Shown here: piece after piece, positions 1 through 8,447 of the stretch
How positions within the stretch are numbered: position 1 is the first letter of the stretch
Layout: each line of letters starts with the position of its first letter
Source: Lachnospiraceae bacterium NC2004
GTDB lineage: Bacteria; Bacillota; Clostridia; Lachnospirales; Lachnospiraceae
NCBI GenBank assembly: GCA_000621905.1
Contig: JHXB01000001.1
Coordinates: 434,001-498,000, forward strand
DNA: 64,000 nt
Direction of reading: 5' to 3'
Position numbers and translations under genes: made by a program
Notes under the pieces: generated by a model
Database searches by the model: none
What the model was told of the DNA's origin: nothing
What the model saw: the letters and a program-made list of their open reading frames with translations, nothing else

Positions 1-197
1 CCTGCGGTAAACGAGATTTTATCTTTTAATAAGACCAATGATGCCATTATAAGTGCAAAAGCATTTCTAAAAAATGCTTTCTCGTATGTCGGAAGGTCGC
101 CTGCAAGCTTTATAAACAGGTTCATGAATGCAAATGATAGCGCTGCGCCTAATATACATATGATTCCTTTTCTCTTTTCACTAAGTACTTTATCCAT
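1..197 (-). CDS. EamA/DMT-family permease, N-terminal part (runs off window)
   Basis: Only the first 65 codons are inside the window; the gene continues past the left edge. Read on the minus strand it begins ATG at 197-195, with a GAGGTG ribosome site a few bases upstream. The start has a short charged N-terminus, a hydrophobic helix (residues about 10-26), the motif YEKAFFRNAFAL and a second hydrophobic stretch. A first helix followed by an FFRN-type motif is typical of the drug/metabolite transporter (EamA) superfamily of ten-helix permeases. The substrate cannot be inferred. It is divergent from the sigma factor gene to its right. Confidence 0.65.
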   Translation of the reverse strand, partial: MDKVLSEKRKGIICILGAALSFAFMNLFIKLAGDLPTYEKAFFRNAFALIMASLVLLKDKISFTA

Positions 198-264
198 AAA
201 AACACCTCATTATCCATTATACACACCTTGTCAAATACCTATTTGATATAAATTAAAAAAAACA

Positions 265-305
265 TGAAACTTTTTTACTGAAATTACACACTATTAGTAT
301 GTAAG
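265..305 (+). promoter_or_regulatory. possible ECF-type, self-regulated promoter of the sigma factor
   Basis: TGAAAC followed by a T-run lies at 265-276, and CTATTAGTATGTAAG at 291-305, about 30-60 bases before the sigma gene. TGAAAC-type -35 boxes are typical of ECF sigma targets in Firmicutes, and such genes usually drive themselves. The -10 assignment is uncertain. Confidence 0.4.
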
Positions 306-332
306 ACAATTTTATGGAAAGGATTGTTGATT

Positions 333-854
333 ATGAGCTCAGAAAACAACAATTTTTTTGAACTGGTTTATAGAGATACGAATACAGATGTACTTAAGTA
401 TATAGTTGCAAAATGCAATAATATGGAGGATGTTTCTGATATTTTCCAAGATGTGTATATGGAATTTGCAGATGTTTTGAAGAAAAAAGGAAGTCAATAT
501 TTTAAGAATCCAAAAGCATTTTTACTGCATTTGACTAAGACTAAAATACATCGCTTCTATAAATCATCATTATCGTATATTGAGAATAATATTGAAGATA
601 TCAGGAATGAGGTTGATATTGAGAATATTAATATCACAGTTGTAGAGGATGAGGTTATTACAAATGAGCAGATTGATAAGGCTCTTAGTTTAATTGGGGG
701 TATGGATATGCTTACTCAACGAATACTTTATCTAAGATTTTATATTGATTGTTCTTTGGATGAGATTTCTAATAGTTTAAATATTAATGAATCGACCATT
801 AAGAGTCGGTTATATCGCGCGCTTAGATATCTAAAAGATAAGATGGAGGAATGA
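333..854 (+). CDS. ECF-type RNA polymerase sigma factor (sigma-70 family)
   Basis: A 173-residue extracytoplasmic-function sigma factor. Region 2 is visible at the N-terminus (DISDIFQDVYMEF-like helix containing ISDIFQDVYMEF), and region 4 at the C-terminus as a helix-turn-helix (LDEISNSLNINESTIKSRLYRAL). The length is normal for the group. I chose ATG 333, nine bases after GGAAAGGA, rather than TTG 324. Its stop codon overlaps the region where the next gene starts, and that gene encodes a membrane protein with an outside domain, the usual arrangement of an ECF sigma factor with its anti-sigma. The inducing signal is unknown. A TGAAAC-type motif upstream suggests self-regulation. Confidence 0.88.
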   Translation: MSSENNNFFELVYRDTNTDVLKYIVAKCNNMEDVSDIFQDVYMEFADVLKKKGSQYFKNPKAFLLHLTKTKIHRFYKSSLSYIENNIEDIRNEVDIENINITVVEDEVITNEQIDKALSLIGGMDMLTQRILYLRFYIDCSLDEISNSLNINESTIKSRLYRALRYLKDKMEE

Positions 855-856
855 TT

Positions 857-1723
857 ATGAATAATGATGTTTTTTTTAAGAGTGTATTGGGAAAAAATAT
901 GCCAGACACTGAAAGTGTATTTGAGATGTGCACTAAACATATAGATTCAGATGCTAGAATACGAAAGAATTATAATTATTCATTTTGGGTTAAATTAGTT
1001 GCATCGATTATTATTGTATTTTCTATATTGCTTATTACACCTATAGGAACACATGCACGAACTTTGATATCTCATTTTATAGCTATAGTTACAATAAATG
1101 ATTGTAAGATTGAGTTTGATAATGATTCACATACAGTTTTTACTATCCCGAATGGGTGCAGCAAAGTCGAATTGGATGGAGATATATACAACACCAAAAG
1201 TTATACTTCGATTGATTCTTTAAAGCATGATACAAATATTGATATGCTAAGTTGGAATGGGTGTAAGAGTTATTCCGACATTCTGTTGGCAGTGAAGAAT
1301 AATGAATATGCAAGGTTAAGCATTATATATCAAATCTTTGATAACGGTGATATACCTAATGATATTGAAAATGGTACTGTGACAGATGTTATGATTCATG
1401 GATATGTGCCTATTAAAGATAGTGTTACATTTAAGGATATAGCTTTAAAGGATAATGAATTAAAGTATTCAACTATTGACGATGAAGGGAATTTAGTCAA
1501 GTATAGTAAAAATGAAGAATATGAGTCTATTGAAAAATATTATAGTAATTCTCTTTCTACTGATATCACTGTAGTTTCAGATAAAAATATACTGGACTCG
1601 GATGAGGTTACCAATTATAAGCAGGGATATATATTTTTCTTTGTTTATGATGGAGTGCTCTATCAGGTAAATGTGGTTGGAGCTATTGATAATGCTAAGG
1701 GCGTTATTGAGTCTCTAAGTTAA
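857..1723 (+). CDS. membrane-bound probable anti-sigma factor, DUF4179/DUF4367-like
   Basis: A 288-residue protein with a cytoplasmic N-terminus of about 50 residues, one membrane helix (about residues 46-64, WVKLVASIIIVFSILLI) and a C-terminal extracytoplasmic domain ending in a hydrophobic strand plus a final IESL motif, as in DUF4367-type domains. I chose ATG 857 because GGAGGA (845-850) is directly adjacent to ATG 851 and six bases from 857. The gene follows the sigma factor with no gap, so translation is probably coupled. By context it holds the sigma factor at the membrane until a signal arrives. There is no zinc-finger (HxxxCxxC) motif, so it is not a ZAS-type anti-sigma. Confidence 0.6.
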   Translation: MNNDVFFKSVLGKNMPDTESVFEMCTKHIDSDARIRKNYNYSFWVKLVASIIIVFSILLITPIGTHARTLISHFIAIVTINDCKIEFDNDSHTVFTIPNGCSKVELDGDIYNTKSYTSIDSLKHDTNIDMLSWNGCKSYSDILLAVKNNEYARLSIIYQIFDNGDIPNDIENGTVTDVMIHGYVPIKDSVTFKDIALKDNELKYSTIDDEGNLVKYSKNEEYESIEKYYSNSLSTDITVVSDKNILDSDEVTNYKQGYIFFFVYDGVLYQVNVVGAIDNAKGVIESLS

Positions 1724-1821
1724 TAGAGATAAATGATTGTTATATGTGTTACTGGCAATTTGAGTTGTTTTATTCTTTGATAATAATTATTTTGGAGAAC
1801 TGATTTGCAGCAATCCCAGAT

Positions 1822-1850
1822 AGAGACAGTCGATTTGGCTGTCTCTTTAT
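1822..1850 (+). terminator. terminator after the sigma/anti-sigma pair
   Basis: Arms AGAGACAG (1822-1829) and CTGTCTCT (1839-1846) form an 8-bp stem with a 9-base loop, followed by a moderately T-rich tail. The surrounding stretch 1724-1972 holds no gene I can support. Confidence 0.65.
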
Positions 1851-1972
1851 TCATTTTATATAGATTCATAAAATGGGGTATTTTTTTTAATAATTATATT
1901 ATATAATAGTATCGATTATGCAAATGAAAATGATTGACTATGTGTTAACTAAAAGACACATCAATCTATAAA

Positions 1973-2026
1973 TGTCATCCTGAGGAACGAAGTGACGAAG
2001 GATCTTTGACCTTCGAAGAAGGTCAA
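1973..2026 (+). repeat. dispersed repeat copy 1, with TTGACC hairpin module
   Basis: Variant core (GTCATCCTGAGGAACGAAG) followed by the perfect hairpin TTGACCTTC-gaa-GAAGGTCAA at 2006-2026. It ends 15 bases before the nadE ribosome site, so it lies in the nadE leader. Confidence 0.85.
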
Positions 2027-2051
2027 TATAATTATAGATATGGAGGACAGT

Positions 2052-3968
2052 ATGAAAGACGGATATATTAAGGTGGCGGCTGCAACCAACAAGATTACAG
2101 TTGCTGACCCGGTTGCCAACAGTAAAGAGATTATGGGGATTATGGATGAAGCTTGTAAGAAGGGGGTTAAACTCTTAGTATTCCCGGAGCTTTCAATCAC
2201 CGGTTATACCTGTGGAGATTTATTCTTACAGAGACTGCTTCTTGATAACGCCTTAAACAGTCTCATAGATATTGCTGAACACTCTAAAGGTCAGGGTATG
2301 ATTACAGTTGTCGGACTTCCTATGGCTATTAATGGCAAGCTTTATTCTGTTGCTGCCTTTGTTTATGAGGGTGTTATCCTTGGTGCCGTTCCTAAGAGCA
2401 ACATACCTAATTACTCGGAGTTTTATGAGTTAAGGCACTTCTCTGAAGGCTTTAATGACATGGGAGATGTTATTATAGGTGGGCAGATGGTGCCTGTCGG
2501 TACTAATATTCTGTTCTCTAACATCCTTATGGATGAGATGGTTATTGCAGCTGAGGTGTGTGAGGACTTATGGGTTCCTAATTCGCCATCGATTGCCCAT
2601 GCTCTTAATGGAGCCACAATTATTGTTAATCCTTCTGCAAGTGTTGAGACTACTTCTAAGGAGGCATATAGAAGAAACTTGGTTTCAATGCAATCTGCTA
2701 AACTCTTAAGTGCTTATATTTATGCAGACGCAGGAGAGGGAGAGTCTACAACTGATGTTGTATTCTCGGCGCACAATATCATTTGTGAAAATGGTACTGT
2801 TTTGGCAGAAAGTGAGCGCTTTAAGAATCAGATGGTTATCTCTGAGATTGACCTTTATAAGCTCGAGGCTGAGAGACGCAGGATGAATACTTTTTTAAGC
2901 ACGCCAAATGTTGAATATAAGACTGTTCTTTTTGAAATGTCTGTTGGTGATACTGAGCTTACAAGGAATTATCCTAAGACTCCTTTTGTTCCGGCTAATG
3001 ATAAGGAGAGGGAGTTAAGATGTGAGGAGATTCTTAATCTTCAGGCTATGGGGCTTAAGAAGAGGCTTGTGGCTGCGTATGCCAAGACAGCTGTTGTAGG
3101 TATTTCTGGTGGCCTTGATTCCACTCTTGCTTTACTTGTTACTGTAAGGGCATTTGACATGCTAAACCGTGACAGGAAGGATATTATTGCGATTACAATG
3201 CCTTGCTACGGTACGACTGACAGAACTTACTCTAATGCATGTAACTTGGTTAATGAGCTTGGTTGTACATTGAAGGAGATTCCTATAACCAAGGGTGTTG
3301 AGCAGCATTTTCTTGATATCGGGCACAATAAGGAAGATATGGATGTTACATTTGAAAATGTACAGGCAAGATACAGAACCCTTATACTCATGAATATGGC
3401 TAATCAGTCGGGTGGAATTGTTATAGGTACCGGTGATTTATCTGAGCTTGCACTTGGATGGGCTACATACAATGGGGATCATATGTCGATGTACGGAGTT
3501 AATGCGTCTGTTCCTAAGACCCTGGTTAGGCATTTGGTTAGATATTATGCAGACTATATGACAGATGGGAAGGAGACACTTAACAAGGTTCTTCTTGATG
3601 TTCTTGATACTCCTGTCAGTCCTGAGCTTCTGCCACCTAAGGATGGAGATATTTCACAGAAGACAGAGGACTTGGTTGGTCCTTATGAGCTTCATGATTT
3701 CTTTATGTACTACATGCTTCGTTTCGGATTCTCGCCTAAGAAGATATATAGGTTGGCTAAGTATGTTTTTGACGGAGATTATGATGATGAGACCATTCTT
3801 AAATGGCTTAAGACCTTTATAAAGAGATTCTTTGCGCAGCAGTTTAAGCGTTCTTGCATTCCGGATGGACCTAAGGTCGGTTCAGTTACGGTTTCTCCAA
3901 GAGGTGACTTAAGAATGCCTTCTGACGCGTCTGCCGCTCTTTGGCTTAGTGAACTTGATAATCTATAA
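2052..3968 (+). CDS. nadE: glutamine-dependent NAD+ synthetase
   Basis: This 638-residue enzyme makes NAD+ from nicotinic acid adenine dinucleotide, ATP and glutamine, the last step of NAD synthesis. The N-terminal half is a nitrilase-type glutaminase with the Glu-Lys-Cys triad visible in FPELSITGY, VPKSNIPNY and AEVCEDLW. The C-terminal half is the ATP-dependent synthetase with the PP-loop motif GISGGLDST and the later GTGDLSELALGW motif. Length fits the two-domain family. I chose ATG 2052, five bases after GGAGG (2042-2046), rather than ATG 2040, which overlaps that ribosome site. A dispersed repeat hairpin sits just upstream. The next gene follows after 15 bases. Confidence 0.95.
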   Translation: MKDGYIKVAAATNKITVADPVANSKEIMGIMDEACKKGVKLLVFPELSITGYTCGDLFLQRLLLDNALNSLIDIAEHSKGQGMITVVGLPMAINGKLYSVAAFVYEGVILGAVPKSNIPNYSEFYELRHFSEGFNDMGDVIIGGQMVPVGTNILFSNILMDEMVIAAEVCEDLWVPNSPSIAHALNGATIIVNPSASVETTSKEAYRRNLVSMQSAKLLSAYIYADAGEGESTTDVVFSAHNIICENGTVLAESERFKNQMVISEIDLYKLEAERRRMNTFLSTPNVEYKTVLFEMSVGDTELTRNYPKTPFVPANDKERELRCEEILNLQAMGLKKRLVAAYAKTAVVGISGGLDSTLALLVTVRAFDMLNRDRKDIIAITMPCYGTTDRTYSNACNLVNELGCTLKEIPITKGVEQHFLDIGHNKEDMDVTFENVQARYRTLILMNMANQSGGIVIGTGDLSELALGWATYNGDHMSMYGVNASVPKTLVRHLVRYYADYMTDGKETLNKVLLDVLDTPVSPELLPPKDGDISQKTEDLVGPYELHDFFMYYMLRFGFSPKKIYRLAKYVFDGDYDDETILKWLKTFIKRFFAQQFKRSCIPDGPKVGSVTVSPRGDLRMPSDASAALWLSELDNL

Positions 3969-3983
3969 TAGGAGTAACGGGAT

Positions 3984-5168
3984 ATGAGGCTTATCCTTAT
4001 GAAGGGTGGTGTTGAGACACTTACCTTCTTTGCAAATGAAATCGGCAAGTTCTTTATAGATAAAGGCTTTAAGATATTTTGGTATGATCTTGAAGATAGC
4101 AAGTCTTCGCTAAAACACCTTAAAAAGTTTATAAAGCCTAATGAGACTGCTCTTTTAACCTTCAACTTCCTCGGTGTATCCGGTGAGGATGGCCTTTTTG
4201 ATGAAGATAGGGGATATATATGGGAGCTTTATGACATACCTATATTTAATATTGTGGTTGATCACCCGCTATATTATACGGAACGCTATGAGTTCTTACC
4301 GCCTAGGTATTATCAGTTTCACATTGACAAAGATCATGAGAGATACTACCTAAAGTATTATCCTAAGCTTAAATCAGGTGGATTTCTTCCGCTTGCGGGA
4401 ACAAGTTTAGACTTTAAGTTATCTGATATAGATGAACATTTTAAAGGCAGAGATATAGATTGTTTATTTGCCGGAACTTACATGAATCCTGATGAATACA
4501 TGAAGTATATAACGAGGATAAATGATGAGTACACTGCATTTTATCTTGGTATAGTTGATGATATGTATGCTAATCCTATGCGTTCTCTTACTGATGTTGC
4601 CCATGAGCATTGTTTAAGAGAGATGGGTGAGATGAGCATTGAAGACTGGAGGACATGTTATCAATGTCTTAATTTTATTGATCTATATGTAAGAGCCATC
4701 GGCAGAGAGAGAGTTATTAAGGCTTTGGTAAACAATGGGATTAAGGTTGACATTTTCGGGCATAGATGGGACGAACTTAAAGGTGCTGATATTGATAACA
4801 TGGTATTTCATGGCCCTGTTGATTCTAAGACTTGTTTGGAATATATGAAGAGAGCTAAGATTTCGTTAAATGTTCTTCCGTGGTTTAGGGAAGGCGCTCA
4901 TGATAGGGTATTTAATGCGATGGCTAACGGCAGCATTTGCCTGACGGACAGGAGTACATATCTTGATGATATATTCGTTGATGATGAGGATTATAAGGTT
5001 TATGATATTAACGATTTAGATGGTTTGGTTGATAAGTATAAGTCGCTGATTAATGATAAGGATAAGATGTATGATATGGCTGTTAACGCGTATCATAAGG
5101 CGGTTAATGGACATTTGTGGAGCGATAGGGCTGAGGTATTATATGAATTCATTATGAGTCATATTTAA
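3984..5168 (+). CDS. CgeB-like glycosyltransferase (group 1, GT-B fold)
   Basis: A 394-residue soluble protein. The C-terminal third carries the signature of the Glyco_trans_1_2 (PF13524) domain: ISLNVLPWFREGAHDRVFNA, then ANGSICLTDRSTYL, where a nucleotide-sugar donor would bind. The N-terminal half (FIDKGFKIFWYDLEDS, FNIVVDHPLYY) looks like the acceptor-side Rossmann domain seen in CgeB/DUF3880-type enzymes. No membrane segment or signal peptide is present. It sits 15 bases after nadE behind an AGGAG site and is probably co-transcribed with it. Acceptor and product are not deducible. Confidence 0.75.
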   Translation: MRLILMKGGVETLTFFANEIGKFFIDKGFKIFWYDLEDSKSSLKHLKKFIKPNETALLTFNFLGVSGEDGLFDEDRGYIWELYDIPIFNIVVDHPLYYTERYEFLPPRYYQFHIDKDHERYYLKYYPKLKSGGFLPLAGTSLDFKLSDIDEHFKGRDIDCLFAGTYMNPDEYMKYITRINDEYTAFYLGIVDDMYANPMRSLTDVAHEHCLREMGEMSIEDWRTCYQCLNFIDLYVRAIGRERVIKALVNNGIKVDIFGHRWDELKGADIDNMVFHGPVDSKTCLEYMKRAKISLNVLPWFREGAHDRVFNAMANGSICLTDRSTYLDDIFVDDEDYKVYDINDLDGLVDKYKSLINDKDKMYDMAVNAYHKAVNGHLWSDRAEVLYEFIMSHI

Positions 5169-5198
5169 AAGATTCTTCGCTGCGCTCAGAATGACAGG
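5169..5198 (-). repeat. dispersed repeat copy 2 (inverted, no hairpin module)
   Basis: Reads AAGATTCTTCGCTGCGCTCA then GAATGACA on the plus strand, the reverse complement of the common core. It fills the gap between the glycosyltransferase gene and ispA. Confidence 0.85.
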
Positions 5199-5215
5199 AT
5201 ATTAAGGAGATTAAC

Positions 5216-6100
5216 ATGGATTTTAAACAAATGATGACAATAAGGGTTAATGATGTTGAGGTTATTCTAAAAAACTACCTCCCTGCAGACGAGAAACTCA
5301 CTTTTACCATAACAGACGCTATGAAATACAGCACCTTGTCTAACGGGAAGAGAATCAGAGCAATTATGATGCTTGAGTCTTACAAGATGTTTAACGGTGA
5401 TGGTGATGTTATAAACCCTTTTGTTGCTGCGATTGAGATGATACACGCATATTCTTTGGTTCATGATGATCTTCCTGCACTTGATAACGACGAATACAGA
5501 AGAGGCGCATTAAGCACCCATGCGAAATATGGTGAAGCTATGGGTATACTTTGTGGGGACGCACTTTTAAATTATGCGTTTGAGACTGTGGCGAAAGCAT
5601 TTGACATAGAATGCAACGAGAGAGTTGCAAGAGCTTTTAAGGTGCTTGCTACCAAAGCAGGTATTACAGGAATGATAGGTGGACAGGTTGTTGATGTTGA
5701 GACAGAGGGACGTGAGATTGACGCAGATACCATGATGTTTATTCATAAGAATAAGACTGCGGCTCTTATTGAAGCTTCTCTGATGATTGGCGCGATTCTT
5801 GCAGGCGCAAATGAAGACGAAATTGCGAAGGTTGAGTCAATCGGTACTAATGTTGGACTTGCATTTCAGATTCAGGACGACATCCTTGATGTAACAAGCA
5901 CGACCGAGGAACTCGGTAAGCCTGTTGGCAGTGATGATAAGAATAACAAGAACACTTATGTTAAGTATAAAGGCTTAGAAGAAGCTAAGAGAGAAGTGGA
6001 AGAGATTTCTAATAATGCTATTGAAACGATTGATTCTCTTTCAGTTACGAACGAATTCTTAAGAGAGCTTATTAAGAGTATGATTACGAGGAAGAAATGA
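5216..6100 (+). CDS. ispA: polyprenyl diphosphate synthase, farnesyl/geranyl type
   Basis: A 294-residue trans-prenyltransferase that condenses dimethylallyl/geranyl diphosphate with isopentenyl diphosphate to give C10-C20 prenyl diphosphates. The first aspartate motif is VHDDLPALDND (bacterial DDx4D form) and the second is QIQDDILD. GKRIRAIMM near residue 45 and GGQVVDVE in the middle are also family hallmarks. Length fits IspA. A GGAG site precedes ATG 5216. Its stop overlaps the next start by four bases. Chain length is inferred from overall similarity only. Confidence 0.9.
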   Translation: MDFKQMMTIRVNDVEVILKNYLPADEKLTFTITDAMKYSTLSNGKRIRAIMMLESYKMFNGDGDVINPFVAAIEMIHAYSLVHDDLPALDNDEYRRGALSTHAKYGEAMGILCGDALLNYAFETVAKAFDIECNERVARAFKVLATKAGITGMIGGQVVDVETEGREIDADTMMFIHKNKTAALIEASLMIGAILAGANEDEIAKVESIGTNVGLAFQIQDDILDVTSTTEELGKPVGSDDKNNKNTYVKYKGLEEAKREVEEISNNAIETIDSLSVTNEFLRELIKSMITRKK

Positions 6101-6543
6101 TGGATAGAAGATTAGTTTTAGCAGTAATATTTATCCTGTTGGCAATAGTTGTATTTATTACAGGGACTAAGAGCATAAGAGGCTATTATTCAACCAAGAA
6201 GTCCGACTGGGTTAAGAAGGAAGCGTTGATAGCCAAGATTCAGGATAAGGATGTTGAGTCTACAGGGTTTAGTCTTAGAGCTAAAGGGGTTAAGCGTGTT
6301 AGGACTGTGCTTTTGAGTTATGCAGTTAATGGAAGAGAGTATCTTCTTCCTTATGATAATTTTGTATCGGGAATGAGAGTCGGCAAGGAAGTTACGATTG
6401 CATATAATCCTGCTTCTCCTGACCAATTCGCGTATAAGCCTAAACTCGGAGAATATATTGGGTATATTGTGCTTGCGCTAGGACTTATTGTGCTAGGAGG
6501 GTATATTATAGTACTTGTTAGGCGTGACTATGAGATGGAATAG
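6097..6543 (+). CDS. DUF3592-like membrane protein
   Basis: A 148-residue protein with a hydrophobic helix at the N-terminus (residues about 5-24) and another near the C-terminus (about 119-140). Between them lies a small beta-rich domain with RVRTVLLSYAVNGREY, VGKEVTIAYNPASPDQF and a Tyr/Pro-rich turn. This layout is the usual form of DUF3592 proteins, whose role is not established. The start overlaps the ispA stop (ATGA), so the two are translationally coupled. Confidence 0.65.
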   Translation: MMDRRLVLAVIFILLAIVVFITGTKSIRGYYSTKKSDWVKKEALIAKIQDKDVESTGFSLRAKGVKRVRTVLLSYAVNGREYLLPYDNFVSGMRVGKEVTIAYNPASPDQFAYKPKLGEYIGYIVLALGLIVLGGYIIVLVRRDYEME

Positions 6544-6554
6544 TATAACTTAAT

Positions 6555-6602
6555 TGTCATTCTGAGCGAAGCGAAGAATCTTTGACCTTCGAAGAAGGTC
6601 AA
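6555..6602 (+). repeat. dispersed repeat copy 3, with TTGACC hairpin module
   Basis: Core TGTCATTCTGAGCGAAGCGA, then AATCTTTGACC leading into TTGACCTTC-gaa-GAAGGTCAA. It lies directly after the DUF3592 gene and may act as its terminator. Confidence 0.88.
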
Positions 6603-6613
6603 CTATAACTGAC

Positions 6614-6759
6614 GCGCTCGGCATATATATATCAACGCAGACCCGCTCTCGCTTCGGCAAAAACGTAGCGGTACTAAATTCGTGCTTCGTTTCACTTGCA
6701 CTCATTAAGTACCGACGTTTTTACAGAGTCTGCTTATGATATTCTACATACCAAGCGCT
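6614..6759. repeat. 146-bp imperfect palindrome, possible structured RNA or mobile repeat
   Basis: Outer arms GCGCTCGGCATA...ATATCA..GCAGAC (6614-6641) match in reverse GTCTGC..TGATAT...CATACCAAGCGC (6729-6758). Inner arms AAAAACGT..GGTACT and AGTACC..ACGTTTTT (about 6659-6722) continue the symmetry, leaving a 30-base centre. No reading frame is supported here. It may be a non-autonomous element or a folded RNA. The rest of 6544-6982 holds repeats 3 and 4 and the purF promoter. Confidence 0.75.
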
Positions 6760-6776
6760 GTGTATTAAAGCCTAAC

Positions 6777-6828
6777 TGTCATTCTGAGCGTAGCGAAGAA
6801 TCTTTATCCCGAATGAAATGAGGGATAA
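6777..6828 (+). repeat. dispersed repeat copy 4, with TTATCCC hairpin module
   Basis: Core TGTCATTCTGAGCGTAGCGA, then a different hairpin: TTATCCC (6804-6810) and GGGATAA (6822-6828) around an 11-base loop. The same second module recurs at copy 11. Confidence 0.87.
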
Positions 6829-6913
6829 TATAGTAGAAGATATGATGAACATAGCTAAAATGCAGGATTAAATATATTTAATTGCAAAATCTGAATAAAA
6901 TCTAAAAAAACAC

Positions 6914-6960
6914 TTGCAAAAATGAAAGAATTGTTATATTATACTTCACGATGGTATAAT
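6914..6960 (+). promoter_or_regulatory. promoter region of the purF operon
   Basis: Two overlapping candidates fit: TTGCAA (6914-6919) with 17 bases to TATTAT (6937-6942), and TTGTTA (6931-6936) with 18 bases to TATAAT (6955-6960). The leader to ATG 6983 is short; I see no purine riboswitch in it. Confidence 0.65.
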
Positions 6961-6982
6961 TAAGGCAAATAGGAGACTAACT

Positions 6983-8437
6983 ATGTATAACAACATTCAT
7001 GAAGAATGCGGTGTATTTGGTATTTATAAACCACATAATGCAGATGTCGCTAAAACTGTCTACTACGGGTTGAACTCTCTTCAACATCGAGGCGAAGAAG
7101 CGGCAGGTATAGCTGTCAACAAAGATCGTATCATCAAATGCGTTAAAGACCTAGGGTTGGTTAGCGATGTATTTGATGATGGTGTTTTCGACACTTTAGG
7201 TGACGGCAACATGGCTATCGGTCATGTTAGATATTCTACCAGTGGCAATTCCACTAAGGTCAATGCTCAGCCAATGCTTATCAAGCACATCAAAGGTCAG
7301 ATGGCTCTTGCTCACAACGGTAACTTAACTAACTCATTAGAATTAAGAGAAGAATTAGAACAAAAGGGATGTATCTTCCATACTACAAGTGACACTGAAG
7401 TTATCTCATACATCATTACAGGTGAGAGACTTAATTCCCCTTCTATTGAAGAGGCAGTGACTAAAGCAATGTACAAGATTAAGGGAGCATACTCCCTTAT
7501 TTTAATGTCACCGGCTAAATTGATTGCGGCGAGAGATCCAATGGGATTTAAACCTCTCTGTATGGGTGAGATGTCTGACGGTAGTATTGTCTTCTCATCT
7601 GAGAGTTGTGCATTCGCTACAATTGGTGCAAAATTTGTCAGGGATATTCTCCCTGGAGAAATCGTAGTAATTGAAAATGGTAACATAAGAACCATTAATG
7701 AACACATAGGTAGAGTCTCTCACTCGTCTATGTGTCTTTTTGAGTATATATACTTTTCAAGACCGGATTCAATCCTTGATGGTATTTCAGCTCATGACTT
7801 TAGAGAAAATGCTGGAAGGAGCCTTTCGATTGAGCATCCTGTTGATGCAGATATAGTTATCGGAGTTCCGGATTCCGGTTTAGAGGCGGCAAGAGGTTTT
7901 TCTAAAGAGGCCGGTATTCCTTATGAGATTGGTCTTATTAAGAATAAATATGTCGGAAGAAGCTTTATTGCACCTGATCAGGGTATGAGAGTTGACAAGG
8001 TTCACATGAAACTGTCTTCGGTTAGCTCGGTAATTAAAGGCAAGAGAGTGGTTTTAATAGATGATTCAATCGTCAGAGGTACAACCTCTAAGCAGATTGT
8101 TAAGATGGTAAGAGATGCGGGAGCTAAAGAGATACATATGCGTATATCATCACCTCCGTTTCTTAATCCTTGCTACTATGGTACAGATATTGATTCTAAA
8201 GACAATCTTATTGCATGTAAGTATTCTTTAGATGAGATACGAGATTACATCGGTGCAGACAGCTTGGGATATTTGAGTGTTGATGCTGCATTAAGCATTT
8301 TACATAAATTAAGTGAAAAAGATTACTTAGAACATGACGGAATGAAAGTGGATAGAGGTTATTGTACAGCCTGCTTTGATGGCAAGTATCCTACAGACAT
8401 TCCAAAGGAAACTGACAAACTAAGATTTGAGATTTAA
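6983..8437 (+). CDS. purF: amidophosphoribosyltransferase
   Basis: This 484-residue enzyme catalyses the first committed step of purine synthesis, making phosphoribosylamine from PRPP and glutamine. After a short propeptide of eight residues, Cys-9 (in EECGVFGIY) would become the N-terminal nucleophile of the Ntn glutaminase domain. The PRPP-binding loop VVLIDDSIVRGTTSKQ is clear in the C-terminal half. Cysteines in SSMCLFEY, LIACKYS and GYCTACFDGKYP match the [4Fe-4S] ligand pattern of the Bacillus-type enzyme. It heads a run with carA, carB and probably pyrG; carA starts 10 bases after its stop. Confidence 0.96.
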   Translation: MYNNIHEECGVFGIYKPHNADVAKTVYYGLNSLQHRGEEAAGIAVNKDRIIKCVKDLGLVSDVFDDGVFDTLGDGNMAIGHVRYSTSGNSTKVNAQPMLIKHIKGQMALAHNGNLTNSLELREELEQKGCIFHTTSDTEVISYIITGERLNSPSIEEAVTKAMYKIKGAYSLILMSPAKLIAARDPMGFKPLCMGEMSDGSIVFSSESCAFATIGAKFVRDILPGEIVVIENGNIRTINEHIGRVSHSSMCLFEYIYFSRPDSILDGISAHDFRENAGRSLSIEHPVDADIVIGVPDSGLEAARGFSKEAGIPYEIGLIKNKYVGRSFIAPDQGMRVDKVHMKLSSVSSVIKGKRVVLIDDSIVRGTTSKQIVKMVRDAGAKEIHMRISSPPFLNPCYYGTDIDSKDNLIACKYSLDEIRDYIGADSLGYLSVDAALSILHKLSEKDYLEHDGMKVDRGYCTACFDGKYPTDIPKETDKLRFEI

Positions 8438-8447
8438 GGAGGAAGTT

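Noticed and set aside
3779-4165. Minus-strand reading frame of 128 codons over the nadE end
   Set aside because: Antisense to nadE and the glycosyltransferase start, no ribosome site, Ser/Leu-rich shadow composition.
6860-6982. Purine-sensing riboswitch before purF
   Set aside because: The leader after the promoter is only about 15-35 bases and shows no purine or PRPP aptamer motifs.
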